64,000 nt of DNA from an uncultured archaeon (GTDB lineage Archaea > Halobacteriota > Methanosarcinia > Methanosarcinales > Methanoperedenaceae). This document shows, piece by piece, positions 16,011 through 24,878 of the stretch. The notes under the pieces are model-generated. The model did no database searches. It worked only from the letters and a program-made list of their open reading frames with translations, and was not told where the DNA came from. Within the stretch, counting starts at the first letter, position 1. The number at the start of each line of letters is the position of its first letter. The translations under genes were made by a program, and so were the position numbers. Where the stretch lies: positions 1-64,000 of the forward strand of contig CABMIB010000037.1 in NCBI GenBank assembly GCA_902386135.1. Reading direction: 5' to 3'.

Positions 16011-16351
16011 TTATTTTTCCATATCGCTCAGAACTTCTTCTATGAGAGGCTTCAGATTCGGTATGTCCTCTTCCAGCACAAGCCACACCTTCTCAAGGCT
16101 AACCCTGAAATAAAGATGAGTGACCTTATCTCTCATTCCTGCTATGTCTTTGGGATTTGAGGATATTTTTTACGGATATCATCTGGTATGTGTTTAACAG
16201 CTTCTCCTATAATCTCGATGCACCGCAAAACGGCAAGATATGTCCTTTTATCAATTATAAACTCCTCATAGCTCATATCACTTACAAAATCTTCTGCAAG
16301 TTCCATATGCTCGATGATATCTTTAATATACAGCGACACGTCCCGCTTCAT
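16011..16351 (-). pseudogene. HEPN (DUF86-like) toxin, frameshifted
   Basis: The open frame gives 69 residues of a HEPN-domain protein (MKRDVSLYIKDIIEHMELAED to DDIRKKYPQIPKT) and then stops. The missing half continues in another frame: KDIAGMRDKVTHLYF, EKVWLVLEEDIPNLKPLIEEVL, stop at 16011. The junction at about 16150 lacks the tryptophan codon usual in PQIPWKDIAGMRD, consistent with a small deletion of 4 bases or 1 base. The RX4H RNase motif (RDKVTH) lies in the lost part, so the truncated product would be inactive. The start overlaps the MNT gene stop as ATGA. A sequencing error is possible. Confidence 0.75.
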
Positions 16352-16641
16352 ACATATACTACTTCCTTCAGAATCCTCTCTTTTAATTCATACCTGATAT
16401 CTTCCTTAGGCACAACATCCACCTTTGTCTCTATGAGATCGGCTAAGAAATTTTCCAGATTCACTAATTTCAAAAGACTTATTGGCTTTTCAAACTCAAC
16501 CAGAACATCCACATCGCTCTTTTTTTTCTGTTCGCCTCTCACATAAGAGCCGAAGATTCCAATTTCTCTTACACCATATTTCTTTCTTATGGCTGGCTTT
16601 TGCTTTTTCAATATCTCTTTTATCTCTTCAAGCGTTCTCAT
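16348..16641 (-). CDS. MNT-type nucleotidyltransferase antitoxin
   Basis: A 97-residue minimal nucleotidyltransferase with GSYVRGEQKKKSDVDVLVEF at about residues 30-50, the GSxxxGxxxxxSDxDhhV active-site signature. In HEPN/MNT systems this enzyme modifies and silences the HEPN RNase. It is encoded first and overlaps the HEPN gene by 4 nt. With the HEPN partner frameshifted, the pair is probably no longer a working toxin system. Confidence 0.85.
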   Translation of the reverse strand: MRTLEEIKEILKKQKPAIRKKYGVREIGIFGSYVRGEQKKKSDVDVLVEFEKPISLLKLVNLENFLADLIETKVDVVPKEDIRYELKERILKEVVYV

Positions 16642-16733
16642 TTAAAATCACCCTGAACTCCTCAAGGATTTTATTAAACATCGGTATTTTACATAAGATG
16701 CACTCATAATATAAAATTATATTTAAAATCCTG

Positions 16734-18923
16734 TTATTTTTCAGGGTTTCTTACCATTACCTTATAAACAACCACATCCCTGTACTCAAATACCTTCTCG
16801 AACCTCTCAGGGTGCGCTTCAAACAATTTTGGGCTGCTGTATTTCTTTGCCTCAGCATCTCCAAAATATATGTAGGATACGTTGTACTTGCGCAAAAGCG
16901 CATCGACATCATTGAGATTAAGCGACGTGTATATCGTACCGGCATCAGACCAGCGCGTATCTACCTCATAGCTGTAGGGGTATCTCCAGTTTTTCTCATG
17001 CCCTGCCCAGCCTATTACCGTGGGAAGACCGGTAAATGCGGTGATATACGTGTTCCACTGGTACAGGTCCCCCGGTGCCTGCAATACCACAGGCTGTCCG
17101 CTTATGTTCCTGAACCAGAGTATAGCCTCGTAGTCCTGCGGATGCTCCCTGCTGACGTAAGCCTCGCCATCAAGCGTGGGAGCGCCCCCGAAGCCTACCG
17201 ATTTCCCTATGGTTGCGAGAACTGGGTATATGGAGATCATCAGTATCAGGATTATAGCTATAATACTCCACGCCTTCCTTCCGGTAAAACTCTCCCTGAA
17301 ATAAAATACAATAGCCCCTGCCGAAGCTCCCCACATGACCCAGTTCTGGAGGTATAATTTAAACACCGTGTTCAAACGGATATACACGGGGTTCCCGCTC
17401 CCCAGGGCGTCTTTGATATAAAAAAATTCGCAGAAAAGGGATATAAAAATACCTGTTATTATCAAAATAAGAACAAAAACCCGGTTCTTGTCCTTTTCCC
17501 TGATTATCGAGATAGCTGATAAAATAAGCAGCGGTACAAGTAAGATCATCAGTTCAAGTTCGTTGATCTGCGGGTTGCTCACATTATCTGAAATAAATGA
17601 TTTTAATTCTATTGCCGATATCAATATAACAACCGATGCCGTTATCGAGAGCAGAATCAGAGAGATATTATAATACCCCGGTTTCAGGTTGGATTTTTTA
17701 TAATTTAACATAACAAAACTGTACAATAAGTAAATGAACGCCCCATAGATGGCAAGATAGAATATCAGCGATGTCCTCCCCGAAGGAACAAAAGATATCG
17801 TTTTATCAACTTTGTAGGATGCATGGTACGGAAGATAGAGAAGATAGCTGAACGCTGCTGTTGCACCGATCGCTGCAATCAGTTTTACAAAATCTTTTAC
17901 TGGTTTGAGAGATAGCCTGTTTGTTATGATAAAATGAGATACAAGAACAAAAACTGCCAGGAACAGATAAACCGGGTAGTCCCACGTATTCAATGGATAC
18001 AGGAAGCCGATCGACAAACCCAGGATCAATATGGAAGCTATACCCGGCGTCCCGGATTTCATCACATTCAACAGGAGGAGTATGATAAGAAGCTGAAAAG
18101 CGATTGAGATCATATGGGCATGCACATCGCCCTGGAGGAAGCTAAAGTATGGGAACTCGTTGATGGTATCGGGTATCACGCGCGAGCTTGTCCAGTAATA
18201 GAACGAGAGCGCACCGTTCATGCCCCCTTTCTGGATGAACAAAACATACATCAACTGGAAAAAACCCACGAGGTTTCCCGCGAGAGTTACGAAAAAAGCC
18301 GTAATAACCCCATATTTTATTCTTTCCGTAAGGTTATATCCGATACCGAACGCTGCTGTTAGTGAGAGCGCAAAAAAGGATGCCGTAGCAAGGTTGAACG
18401 CGATGGAGGGAAGAACTGCTGTTATTTTTATCAGATCGGCAACTATCAGGTAACCGAAATAGTAATAGTATATCGAGGTACCCGACATCCACGGGTCGGC
18501 CGGAGGGAATTGCGAAGTCCTGAGGAGGCTGTTTATGTAGGTCATATCCATGATCTTCTCGCCCCCTGTCCAGTAAATATCAGGGCTGTAGGCGCGGATA
18601 ACCGCAAAGCCCAAAAAGGCAAGAAGAAACAATACTTCGAATTTTATTGCATAGTTCTTATCGATAAGAAGACCTTTTCTCCTGTAGACGATAAGCGAGA
18701 CTACAGCTATGATGCCTAAAGCCAATGCGACCGAATAGGTTGAGTATCCGGCTGAAAAAGAGATCATCCAGCTTATGTAAGTCAGTAGCAATAACCCCAG
18801 GGGTTTGGATACGGAATACCCGTGATCCTTTAAATTGCGGCAGATATACGAAGAGACCGGGAGGGCGGCAAAGCCTGTTATTTCTAAAGCCAGCCACCAT
18901 ATAGCGATGTCAGCTAATCCCAT
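16734..18923 (-). CDS. DUF2298-type multispanning membrane protein
   Basis: A 729-residue protein with about 13-15 hydrophobic segments and an extracellular-type C-terminal domain. The motif SIYYYYFGYLIVADLIK (about 150-165) and the DPWMSG/QGDVHAHM pattern match the archaeal YYY membrane protein family (DUF2298), thought to act as lipid-linked sugar transferases or in surface glycosylation. The C-terminus (about 570-729) resembles soluble parts of GT39/oligosaccharyltransferase-like proteins. It overlaps the GT2 gene by 10 nt, supporting a common role in glycan assembly. The substrate is unknown. Confidence 0.75.
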   Translation of the reverse strand: MGLADIAIWWLALEITGFAALPVSSYICRNLKDHGYSVSKPLGLLLLTYISWMISFSAGYSTYSVALALGIIAVVSLIVYRRKGLLIDKNYAIKFEVLFLLAFLGFAVIRAYSPDIYWTGGEKIMDMTYINSLLRTSQFPPADPWMSGTSIYYYYFGYLIVADLIKITAVLPSIAFNLATASFFALSLTAAFGIGYNLTERIKYGVITAFFVTLAGNLVGFFQLMYVLFIQKGGMNGALSFYYWTSSRVIPDTINEFPYFSFLQGDVHAHMISIAFQLLIILLLLNVMKSGTPGIASILILGLSIGFLYPLNTWDYPVYLFLAVFVLVSHFIITNRLSLKPVKDFVKLIAAIGATAAFSYLLYLPYHASYKVDKTISFVPSGRTSLIFYLAIYGAFIYLLYSFVMLNYKKSNLKPGYYNISLILLSITASVVILISAIELKSFISDNVSNPQINELELMILLVPLLILSAISIIREKDKNRVFVLILIITGIFISLFCEFFYIKDALGSGNPVYIRLNTVFKLYLQNWVMWGASAGAIVFYFRESFTGRKAWSIIAIILILMISIYPVLATIGKSVGFGGAPTLDGEAYVSREHPQDYEAILWFRNISGQPVVLQAPGDLYQWNTYITAFTGLPTVIGWAGHEKNWRYPYSYEVDTRWSDAGTIYTSLNLNDVDALLRKYNVSYIYFGDAEAKKYSSPKLFEAHPERFEKVFEYRDVVVYKVMVRNPEK

Positions 18924-19657
18924 AAGAACTCATACCATAACCTGAATATCTGGGAGCCCATCCCGAAGACGTCCCTCATTAAATTAACTTTCGTGGCACC
19001 GCCGTGTTTCCAGTCCACAGGGAACTCCCTGACCTTAAAGCCCGCGCGCTGCGCCCTGACAAATAATTCCGTATCCCAGAACCAGTGGGTATCCTTGACA
19101 TCATCCAGAAGCTTGAATAGCGGCTCCCGCCTGAATGATTTAAAACCGCACTGGTGATCATAGAGTTTTGAGCCCAGCATCGAACGTGTCAGGAAATTAA
19201 AACCTTTACTTGCGAACCCTCTTTTGAAAGGCCTTTTTACATTGCTATCAGGAAGCATGCGCGAACCCGTGGCAAAATCACAGCCGTCGCGGATGTACTG
19301 GATTAGCTCGCTTAAGTGCTTCATATCAGTAGCAAGGTCAACATCGATATATCCGAGGATCTCTCCTTTTGATGATTTGAAAGCGCGGTTCAGGGCTCGT
19401 CCCCTTCCCTGCCTCTCATCCGAATGAAGATGCACTATAAAATCATATTTCTTTGCAAGGGCTTCGCAAATCTTATCAGTGCCATCTTTGCTTCCGTCCT
19501 CTGCGATTATAAGCTCAAACGACGGTGTAATTTCGCGAAGTGCTGCTGCTGTTCTCTCTACTGTGCTCTCTATTCTTGCTGCTTCGTTGTATGCCGGAAG
19601 AACGATTGAAACTTCGACTATCTTTATACCTCCGTCTTTATTATTGTCTCTGCACAC
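18914..19657 (-). CDS. Family 2 glycosyltransferase, dolichyl-phosphate type
   Basis: A 247-residue GT-A fold enzyme. IVLPAYNEAARIESTV (about 18-34) binds the nucleotide, the DVD motif at about 105-107 coordinates metal, and GYIDVDLATD and DHQCGFKSFRREP are typical of dolichyl-phosphate mannose/glucose synthases. No C-terminal membrane helices are present, so it is a soluble DPM1-like form. It probably loads sugar onto the lipid carrier used by the membrane protein encoded next. The ATG overlaps the upstream gene by 34 nt; no better start is available. Confidence 0.88.
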   Translation of the reverse strand: MCRDNNKDGGIKIVEVSIVLPAYNEAARIESTVERTAAALREITPSFELIIAEDGSKDGTDKICEALAKKYDFIVHLHSDERQGRGRALNRAFKSSKGEILGYIDVDLATDMKHLSELIQYIRDGCDFATGSRMLPDSNVKRPFKRGFASKGFNFLTRSMLGSKLYDHQCGFKSFRREPLFKLLDDVKDTHWFWDTELFVRAQRAGFKVREFPVDWKHGGATKVNLMRDVFGMGSQIFRLWYEFLWD

Positions 19658-20919
19658 TTAAACCCTGCCACTATCGAGCCGTTCATGCTCCTTTCAGGAT
19701 AATTCGCCTCTGAGAACATGCCTGTAAGATAAAGCCCCTTGATATTCGTTTTATAAGGCAGGACTTTTTTTCCGTATCCTACCTCGTATACTGGCGCAGT
19801 ATCCATATCCCGGCGCATGCGCCACCATTTTACCTTCTTCCGGAACCCGGGGAAGAGCTTCTCAAGCCCCTTCATGTATAATTCGACGACATCTTCATCG
19901 CCGGATTTCCAGAGAACGTTGTCAGTATCCTGGAAATACGAGGTCACGTACGCCAGGTGCTCCCCGTAATCCGATGGCGGGATGAAGTTCGTGTGTTCTA
20001 TCACCGCGCCGAAAGGTGCATCATCCTTTATGTTCAGCCAGTAAATATCATCCATGAGCTTTTCCGATAATCCGAACAGCACACAGGCAGTCCCCTGGTA
20101 GTTGATGTTCATATCCAGTCCTAAAAGCCGCGTGTCGATTATTTTTTCAAGGATATGGGGCGGCACTGTTGATATGACCCTGTCGCATCCGATCTTCTCC
20201 CCGTTCACAACAACGCCCATCACTGCGCCATCGATGACTTCTATCCGAGATACCTCACCGTTTATTATTCTGCCGCCTTTTTTCCTGATACTGTCTGCCA
20301 TTGCCTCAATAAGCGCATGGAAACCGCCGCGCATGTATCCGAGAGTCTCGCCTTTTGCGCCCCTGTTTGAGCGTATCTGCACGCGCCCCAGAAGCCATGC
20401 TGCCGATACCCGCTCTTTATTATCCCCGAACTTGCTCTGGAGCAGGGGCTCAAAAAAATTATTATATACAGATTCGCCTGCAGTTCCGATTATCCAATCT
20501 TTTGCAGCAACATTGTCGTAAGGAGACCTGTCTTTTATAGACTTTGCTTTCAGTACAAGCCATGTAAGCCTGATAACATCCATCAGCGGCAGCGCTCTCA
20601 GTATCTCAAAAGGCGTGTTCATCGGGTAGGTTTTGCCATCGAAATAATAACCCGTGGTGCCTCTTATCCACTCAAGCCGCTCTTTAAGACCAAGTTCTTC
20701 GATGAGAGATATAAGTTCCTTATCGCCGGCAAAAATATGGTGGTAATACCTCTCGATATTGTATGTTCCCGTATTCAGGTGCGGTGCCTGTATGCTGTAG
20801 CTTGCAGCCACGCCCCCGACTTTTATCTCTCTCTCGATAATGGTTACCTCGTCCTTTCCTGTAAGCCTGTAGGCGGCAGCCAGCCCCGCAAGCCCGCCGC
20901 CTATGATTATAGTTCTCAT
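19624..20919 (-). CDS. FAD/NAD(P)-dependent oxidoreductase (amine-oxidase-like)
   Basis: A 431-residue flavoprotein. The N-terminal Rossmann motif TIIIGGGLAGLAAAYRL and the acidic strand end EVTIIERE bind FAD. YMRGGFHALIEAMADSIRKKG (about 200-220) and the C-terminal LYLTGMFSEANYPERSMNGSIVAG are standard for the protoporphyrinogen-oxidase/phytoene-desaturase/UDP-galactopyranose-mutase superfamily. The substrate cannot be set from sequence alone. Its position at the head of a GT2 and DUF2298 operon suggests modification of a lipid carrier or sugar. Confidence 0.8.
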   Translation of the reverse strand: MRTIIIGGGLAGLAAAYRLTGKDEVTIIEREIKVGGVAASYSIQAPHLNTGTYNIERYYHHIFAGDKELISLIEELGLKERLEWIRGTTGYYFDGKTYPMNTPFEILRALPLMDVIRLTWLVLKAKSIKDRSPYDNVAAKDWIIGTAGESVYNNFFEPLLQSKFGDNKERVSAAWLLGRVQIRSNRGAKGETLGYMRGGFHALIEAMADSIRKKGGRIINGEVSRIEVIDGAVMGVVVNGEKIGCDRVISTVPPHILEKIIDTRLLGLDMNINYQGTACVLFGLSEKLMDDIYWLNIKDDAPFGAVIEHTNFIPPSDYGEHLAYVTSYFQDTDNVLWKSGDEDVVELYMKGLEKLFPGFRKKVKWWRMRRDMDTAPVYEVGYGKKVLPYKTNIKGLYLTGMFSEANYPERSMNGSIVAGFKCAETIIKTEV

Positions 20920-21256
20920 TACACGCCAGTATAGTTAGGAAGGAATATAAAAAAGATGGTACAATCAAGAAAAAAATGCCGCCACATTTACATTACTTTT
21001 AATATTATTTTTTTTTACATATGCAGCCGCGATGTGTATTCACTATATGCATTGCCACCTGCTTTGACATATGCAAAAGCATATGCATAGCCATATGTAA
21101 CGTTTAGATGTCCCCTGTTCTTAATGTTTTTTAAGGTATGTAATAATATTATGCTAATACAACAATTTAAGAAGTGCTTCGGGTATTCCTCCGGGAACCC
21201 GGGGACTTGAAAAGCCAAAGAGCATTGTGGGGACATAGGAAAAGTGGTGGGATAAA
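20920..21256. promoter_or_regulatory. Intergenic region with CATATGC palindromes
   Basis: About 340 bp between divergent genes. It contains a perfect inverted repeat CATATGC-AAAA-GCATATG (21068-21085) and further copies of ATATGCA or CATATG at about 21018, 21045, 21083 and 21091. The clustered motif suggests binding sites for a dimeric regulator of one or both neighbours. No gene was found here. Confidence 0.5.
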
Positions 21257-21784
21257 TTGGAAAACAAACAATTTCAGATAGGACTGTTCTCTATCTCAGG
21301 GTTATGCAAGGTTGTGGGGGTACTGGCGGTCATATCCATCGTAGGAGGATGTATCGGCAGCGAAAATAAAGCGGACCTAAATCTTCCTGGCATGAATGGA
21401 AGCCAGAATGCCAGCCAGAATAACGTTACTCTGGCAGGTTATGCATCCGACACCGGCAATGCAGGTTCAAACATGGTGAAGCTGGTCATCAAGCCGAAGG
21501 AATTCGATAAGACCGGCAAGCTGCCGATAATGTTGAAGGTCATGAACCCGAAGCTTAACGAGACCGTTATCACGGTTCTTAAGCCGCAGTTCGGGCAGGA
21601 GTGGTACAGCCAGACCAGGATAACCCGTATTACAAACCATAGCTGGACGCAGAATTTCACCGTAAAGCCGCGGGGCAACATCAGTTATGTCCGGATGTTA
21701 GTCCAGATCTACGAGAATAACACATCGGTAAGAAAGGCTGAATGGAATATTACCTTTGGTACGCCTGTCGGCAGGCCGAAATAA
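21257..21784 (+). CDS. Exported lipoprotein-like protein
   Basis: A 175-residue protein starting at a TTG codon. A hydrophobic segment (about 15-32) ends in VISIVGGC, a plausible lipobox with the Cys near residue 32, followed by an Asn/Ser-rich linker. The rest (about 70-170) looks like one Ig-like beta domain (KLPIMLKVMNPKLNETVITVL). Several NxS/T sites (NVT, NHS, NIS, NNT) could be N-glycosylated. No specific family is recognised. It opens the row of exported proteins on the plus strand. An alternative start was not found with a good ribosome site. Confidence 0.6.
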   Translation: MENKQFQIGLFSISGLCKVVGVLAVISIVGGCIGSENKADLNLPGMNGSQNASQNNVTLAGYASDTGNAGSNMVKLVIKPKEFDKTGKLPIMLKVMNPKLNETVITVLKPQFGQEWYSQTRITRITNHSWTQNFTVKPRGNISYVRMLVQIYENNTSVRKAEWNITFGTPVGRPK

Positions 21785-21861
21785 CCGGGTCCAAGTCCCG
21801 GGGGCGCATTTACCTGGCTAAGCGCCGGGTAAGATTAGGAAAATAAAATGAGGTGAATATA

Positions 21862-22983
21862 ATGAAAAGAATAATGACAATGTTATTCGTAGTGTCGATA
21901 GTTACAGGACTGGCACTTCCAGCAATGGCCGGTTCATCGACCAATTCTGGCTCGACTGCGGGAGACGCTCAATCTGGAGCCACGGGGACTTCAGGCTCTA
22001 CTGTGACGGGGACAACCAATCCCGTAACTACGGGGACTTCTGAATCAACAGGAGTTGGGACTACTGATGCCAAAACCAAAGGGGATGCAAACTCACAGAG
22101 CACAGGTACAACGAACTCAGATGCGAAGGGAGGAGCTAACAATGCTAACATTGGTGTGACCGTGGATGGGGCCAATGTAGCTACAAACTCAATAAACCAA
22201 GAACAGAAGAACGGCGCCCAGTCGAACTGGGCTCAGGGCAATGCTGTCGGAGGAACTACTGTAGCAGGCTCAAATGCTAAATCCAGTGCGGATACAGTGA
22301 CCAATTCCAATAACGAGAATAAAGTCAAAGGCGGCAGCGCGGGAAGCGGCGTTGGCGGCTCTGGTAATAACATCGCCACAGGTACAGGCACAGGTAATGG
22401 CGGCAATGGAGGCGGTGGGAGCGGCAATGCCGTGGGCACTGGCAAAGAAAGCGCCACAGGTGGAAACGGTGGCGCCACAGGTGGAAACGGTGGGAGCGGC
22501 AGCAGCACTGGTGTAGGTGTAGGTACTGCTACCAGTACGGGCGGTAATGGCGGACCGGGCGTTGGCGGCGACAGTACCACTGCTGGCAGTGCTGATTCCG
22601 CAGTCCAGACCAGTGGTGGAATATCAGATGCAACCTCTTCAGCCGATGCAAATAGCGGAAATGTAGAGGGATTCAGCGGCGATGTCTATCAGATAAATGC
22701 CAATGTTCAGGTCGCATTGGCAAAGATCGACAACAAGCAGAGTCTGACGCAGGCTGTAGAAATAGACAACTCGCAAAGTGCAGACGGCGGACCGATCGAT
22801 GCATTCACGACTGTAGCCTCCGATGCAACCTCCGAGCCGACTATTGATGCGACAACTGATGTAATCCCAGATGCCAGCACATCTACTGACTCCAGCGCTA
22901 CAACAGATGCAGTCTCAAATGCGGCTTCAGACACATCCTCAAACGCTGACACAAATTCAGCATCCGGCGCATCCTCCAGTTAA
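21862..22983 (+). CDS. Exported Gly/Ser/Thr-rich low-complexity protein
   Basis: The ATG at 21862 follows a GAGGTG ribosome site; an in-frame GTG 9 nt earlier is less likely. A signal peptide (MKRIMTMLFVVSIVTGLALPAMAG) is followed by Thr/Ser/Gly repeats, a Q-rich patch (NSINQEQKNGAQSNWAQGNA), a long Gly/Asn segment (about 165-245) and a segment with QINANVQVALAKIDNKQSLTQ. The tail is Asp/Ser/Thr/Ala rich. No membrane anchor is visible at the C-terminus. It looks like an extracellular matrix or fibre protein; family unknown. Related Q and GN patterns occur in the next two genes. Confidence 0.65.
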   Translation: MKRIMTMLFVVSIVTGLALPAMAGSSTNSGSTAGDAQSGATGTSGSTVTGTTNPVTTGTSESTGVGTTDAKTKGDANSQSTGTTNSDAKGGANNANIGVTVDGANVATNSINQEQKNGAQSNWAQGNAVGGTTVAGSNAKSSADTVTNSNNENKVKGGSAGSGVGGSGNNIATGTGTGNGGNGGGGSGNAVGTGKESATGGNGGATGGNGGSGSSTGVGVGTATSTGGNGGPGVGGDSTTAGSADSAVQTSGGISDATSSADANSGNVEGFSGDVYQINANVQVALAKIDNKQSLTQAVEIDNSQSADGGPIDAFTTVASDATSEPTIDATTDVIPDASTSTDSSATTDAVSNAASDTSSNADTNSASGASSS

Positions 22984-23051
22984 TGAATGGAGAGGTAACC
23001 TGGAAGCTTGTAGATCCAAGCAGTGGATGTTAGAAAAGTGAGCTATAAGGT

Positions 23052-23090
23052 TTAGAGGAAGGCGATGCCCTCTTCTAATCCTTTTTATGG
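23052..23090 (+). terminator. Hairpin plus T-rich tract
   Basis: A 12-bp stem with one mismatch (TTAGAGGAAGGC paired with GCCCTCTTCTAA, loop GAT) is followed by TCCTTTTTATGG. It lies between two exported-protein genes on the same strand and probably ends or attenuates transcription after the low-complexity protein. Confidence 0.5.
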
Positions 23091-23111
23091 CTTTTATGGG
23101 AGGTGAGAAGT

Positions 23112-23516
23112 ATGCTGAAAGTTTTTATTGTGCTGGCTGTTATTTTTATCCTGATAATGCCTGCGCTTGCTGACGTTAGCCAGAAAGCGAAAGTAGCAGG
23201 CGGTAACGTAATGGATATTAAGGTAAAGCAAACAGCCTGGAATTACGGCAGCGGGAGTATAAAGCAGGATACAGACGTCCTCGCGACAGGAAATGTTCAG
23301 AAATTATCTCAGGATAGCCAGGTACTTATCTCGGATTCCGATTATGATGGTAACATAAATAATACCATGAATGGGGTTAATCTCATAATACTCAATCTTG
23401 ACCAGTATTCAAAGAACATGGCACAGGGTAATGTCGCCCAGGGGATCGATGTCACAATAGAGGGCAATGTGCAGCTCCTTGACCAGAATATCATACTGAA
23501 TGTTGCCGGGGATTAG
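23112..23516 (+). CDS. Exported Q/GN-repeat protein
   Basis: A 134-residue protein with a signal peptide (MLKVFIVLAVIFILIMPALADV). The ATG at 23112 follows GGGAGGTGA. The mature part has spaced GN and Q motifs (AGGNVMDIKVKQ, ATGNVQKLSQDSQV, AQGNVAQG, IEGNVQLLDQN) at roughly 20-25-residue intervals. This resembles the spacing of strand-turn repeats in curlin-like amyloid proteins, though the exact curlin consensus is not met. It lies 3 nt before the next exported protein gene. Confidence 0.6.
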   Translation: MLKVFIVLAVIFILIMPALADVSQKAKVAGGNVMDIKVKQTAWNYGSGSIKQDTDVLATGNVQKLSQDSQVLISDSDYDGNINNTMNGVNLIILNLDQYSKNMAQGNVAQGIDVTIEGNVQLLDQNIILNVAGD

Positions 23517-23519
23517 AAC

Positions 23520-24464
23520 ATGAAAAGATGGATCTGGCTATTTGCAGGATTACTGGCTGTCGCCGCCATCGCAGCCGCGGAGGAAGATACGAGCTCAGCG
23601 CAGCTTGTACAGTTCGCAGTAAGCATGACGGGGAACAATGACCAGGAGGCAGCAGTTTCAGGTTTTGGTACTGCCCAATCAAGCCAGGTAGGCTATTCCT
23701 CGGATGGCAATGTTACCCAGACTGTTTCATACGATAATATCAGGAACGGAAGCATTACCCAGTGGGGCGAGTCCGGGGAAATGGGCTATGCCGAGAGGTG
23801 GAGTTATCTGGACAGTGTTGGAGACTCGGTCAACATTACGAACTGGGAGAATGGCAAAGTGAACCAGACGATATATATCAGGAATTCCGAGAATATATTC
23901 CTGTTGCAGAAAATCGGAGGATTAAAGAAAATCCTTTTCCCTGACCCGCAGGCTGCACCTGTAGAACCGAACGCAAACAACTGGTGGCTCTGCGGAAATG
24001 CTGTGAACAGTTCAGGCGGAAAGCCTCGTTGCGCTGAAGAAATGGCAAAAAGGATCTTCAATGGAAAAGCGTCTGCGCGGGATTATTACATGCTTGAGGT
24101 GCTGGAGGAAAATTACGATGTTTACCCTCCGGAGAACCTGACACCCCATGTGATCCTTACGAAATGGAATATAACCCAGGCAGACGGCAAAATAACTATA
24201 AAATTCCGCGGACATAACTTTGGAAAGAGAACTTATAATGCCACTCTTATGGTAGATCTTATCTCATCTGCGAATGTAGTCAGTCTTGAAGGAAAGAGCG
24301 GCTCAGGGGGAGTACCGAACTGGGACATCAAGCTGCCTGAGAGAAAGAGCATCGAGGTCGGAAGTTACACAGTCCATAGCGCGAAGGATTTAGAGCATGA
24401 AGTGGTATTGCCGCTCAACGGCACGCAAGTGAATAATATGCAAATAAGGTTGATAAGCAGATAA
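23520..24464 (+). CDS. Exported protein with N-terminal Q/GN-rich part and C-terminal beta domain
   Basis: A 314-residue protein with a signal peptide (MKRWIWLFAGLLAVAAIAAAEE). Residues 25-130 carry SQVGYSSDGNVTQTVSYDN and GSITQWGE type repeats like those of the previous gene. A small Cys-containing region (WWLCGNAV, KPRCAEEMAKR) follows, then a domain from about 205 (LTPHVILTKWNITQADGKITI) that resembles an Ig-like or CARDB-type fold. Possible N-glycosylation sites are many. It forms an operon with the gene before it. Function unknown, probably cell surface. Confidence 0.6.
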   Translation: MKRWIWLFAGLLAVAAIAAAEEDTSSAQLVQFAVSMTGNNDQEAAVSGFGTAQSSQVGYSSDGNVTQTVSYDNIRNGSITQWGESGEMGYAERWSYLDSVGDSVNITNWENGKVNQTIYIRNSENIFLLQKIGGLKKILFPDPQAAPVEPNANNWWLCGNAVNSSGGKPRCAEEMAKRIFNGKASARDYYMLEVLEENYDVYPPENLTPHVILTKWNITQADGKITIKFRGHNFGKRTYNATLMVDLISSANVVSLEGKSGSGGVPNWDIKLPERKSIEVGSYTVHSAKDLEHEVVLPLNGTQVNNMQIRLISR

Positions 24465-24469
24465 ATCAG

Positions 24470-24828
24470 ATGAATCTGAAAAGTTACAACGCAGATACCA
24501 ACAAAGATATCTTAGGCGTGGATATTAACAGGCATGTCAAGACTTCAAGCGACTTCAACAGAAGGTAAGCAACGGAGTCTTGTCTTTCAGGGTGAACAAT
24601 AGCTAAGTCGGGGTTAAAAGATCGGAAGCAGGGATACCAGTTTCCAATGATTCCGTATCCTAGGAAGAGTCGATTAATAATACTACGCTGACATCGGCTC
24701 ATCCGAACGTTTCGGAGACTAAAAAACCTGGAGGAGCCTTGGAGCTATCGGCTGCATTTGTGCTTGCAGGCGGGGCAATGGGGATAGTCTATTACCTGAA
24801 ACTGAATCGTATAAAGCGGAAAAATTGA
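24470..24828 (+). pseudogene. Decayed exported or membrane-anchored protein gene
   Basis: An ATG 5 nt after the previous stop opens a frame NADTNKDILGVDINRHVKTSS that ends at 24568. Protein-like sequence continues in another frame (NGVLSFRVNNS, VGVKRSEAGIPVSNDSVS, EESINNTTLTSAHPNV), broken by a TAA at 24604 and a TAG at about 24659, and ends in a membrane helix with a basic tail (LELSAAFVLAGGAMGIVYYL then KLNRIKRKN). This looks like a frameshifted, degraded fourth gene of the exported cluster. The first part is faintly similar to a dockerin/EF-hand calcium loop. Confidence 0.45.
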
Positions 24829-24878
24829 AAGTATTTGCGAAACCATATGTAAAGGAACAGTGTTAAGTTAACAGACCT

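Noticed and set aside
16142-16351. Complete 69-residue HEPN protein
   Set aside because: Homology continues in another frame to 16011, so the short frame is a truncation.
22140-22600. Long minus-strand frame rich in Pro/Leu opposite the Gly/Ser/Thr-rich gene
   Set aside because: It mirrors the low-complexity GGN codons of the real exported-protein gene and has no ribosome site.
24600-24662. TAG at about 24659 read as pyrrolysine
   Set aside because: A TAA stop and a frameshift break the same gene, so plain decay explains it better.
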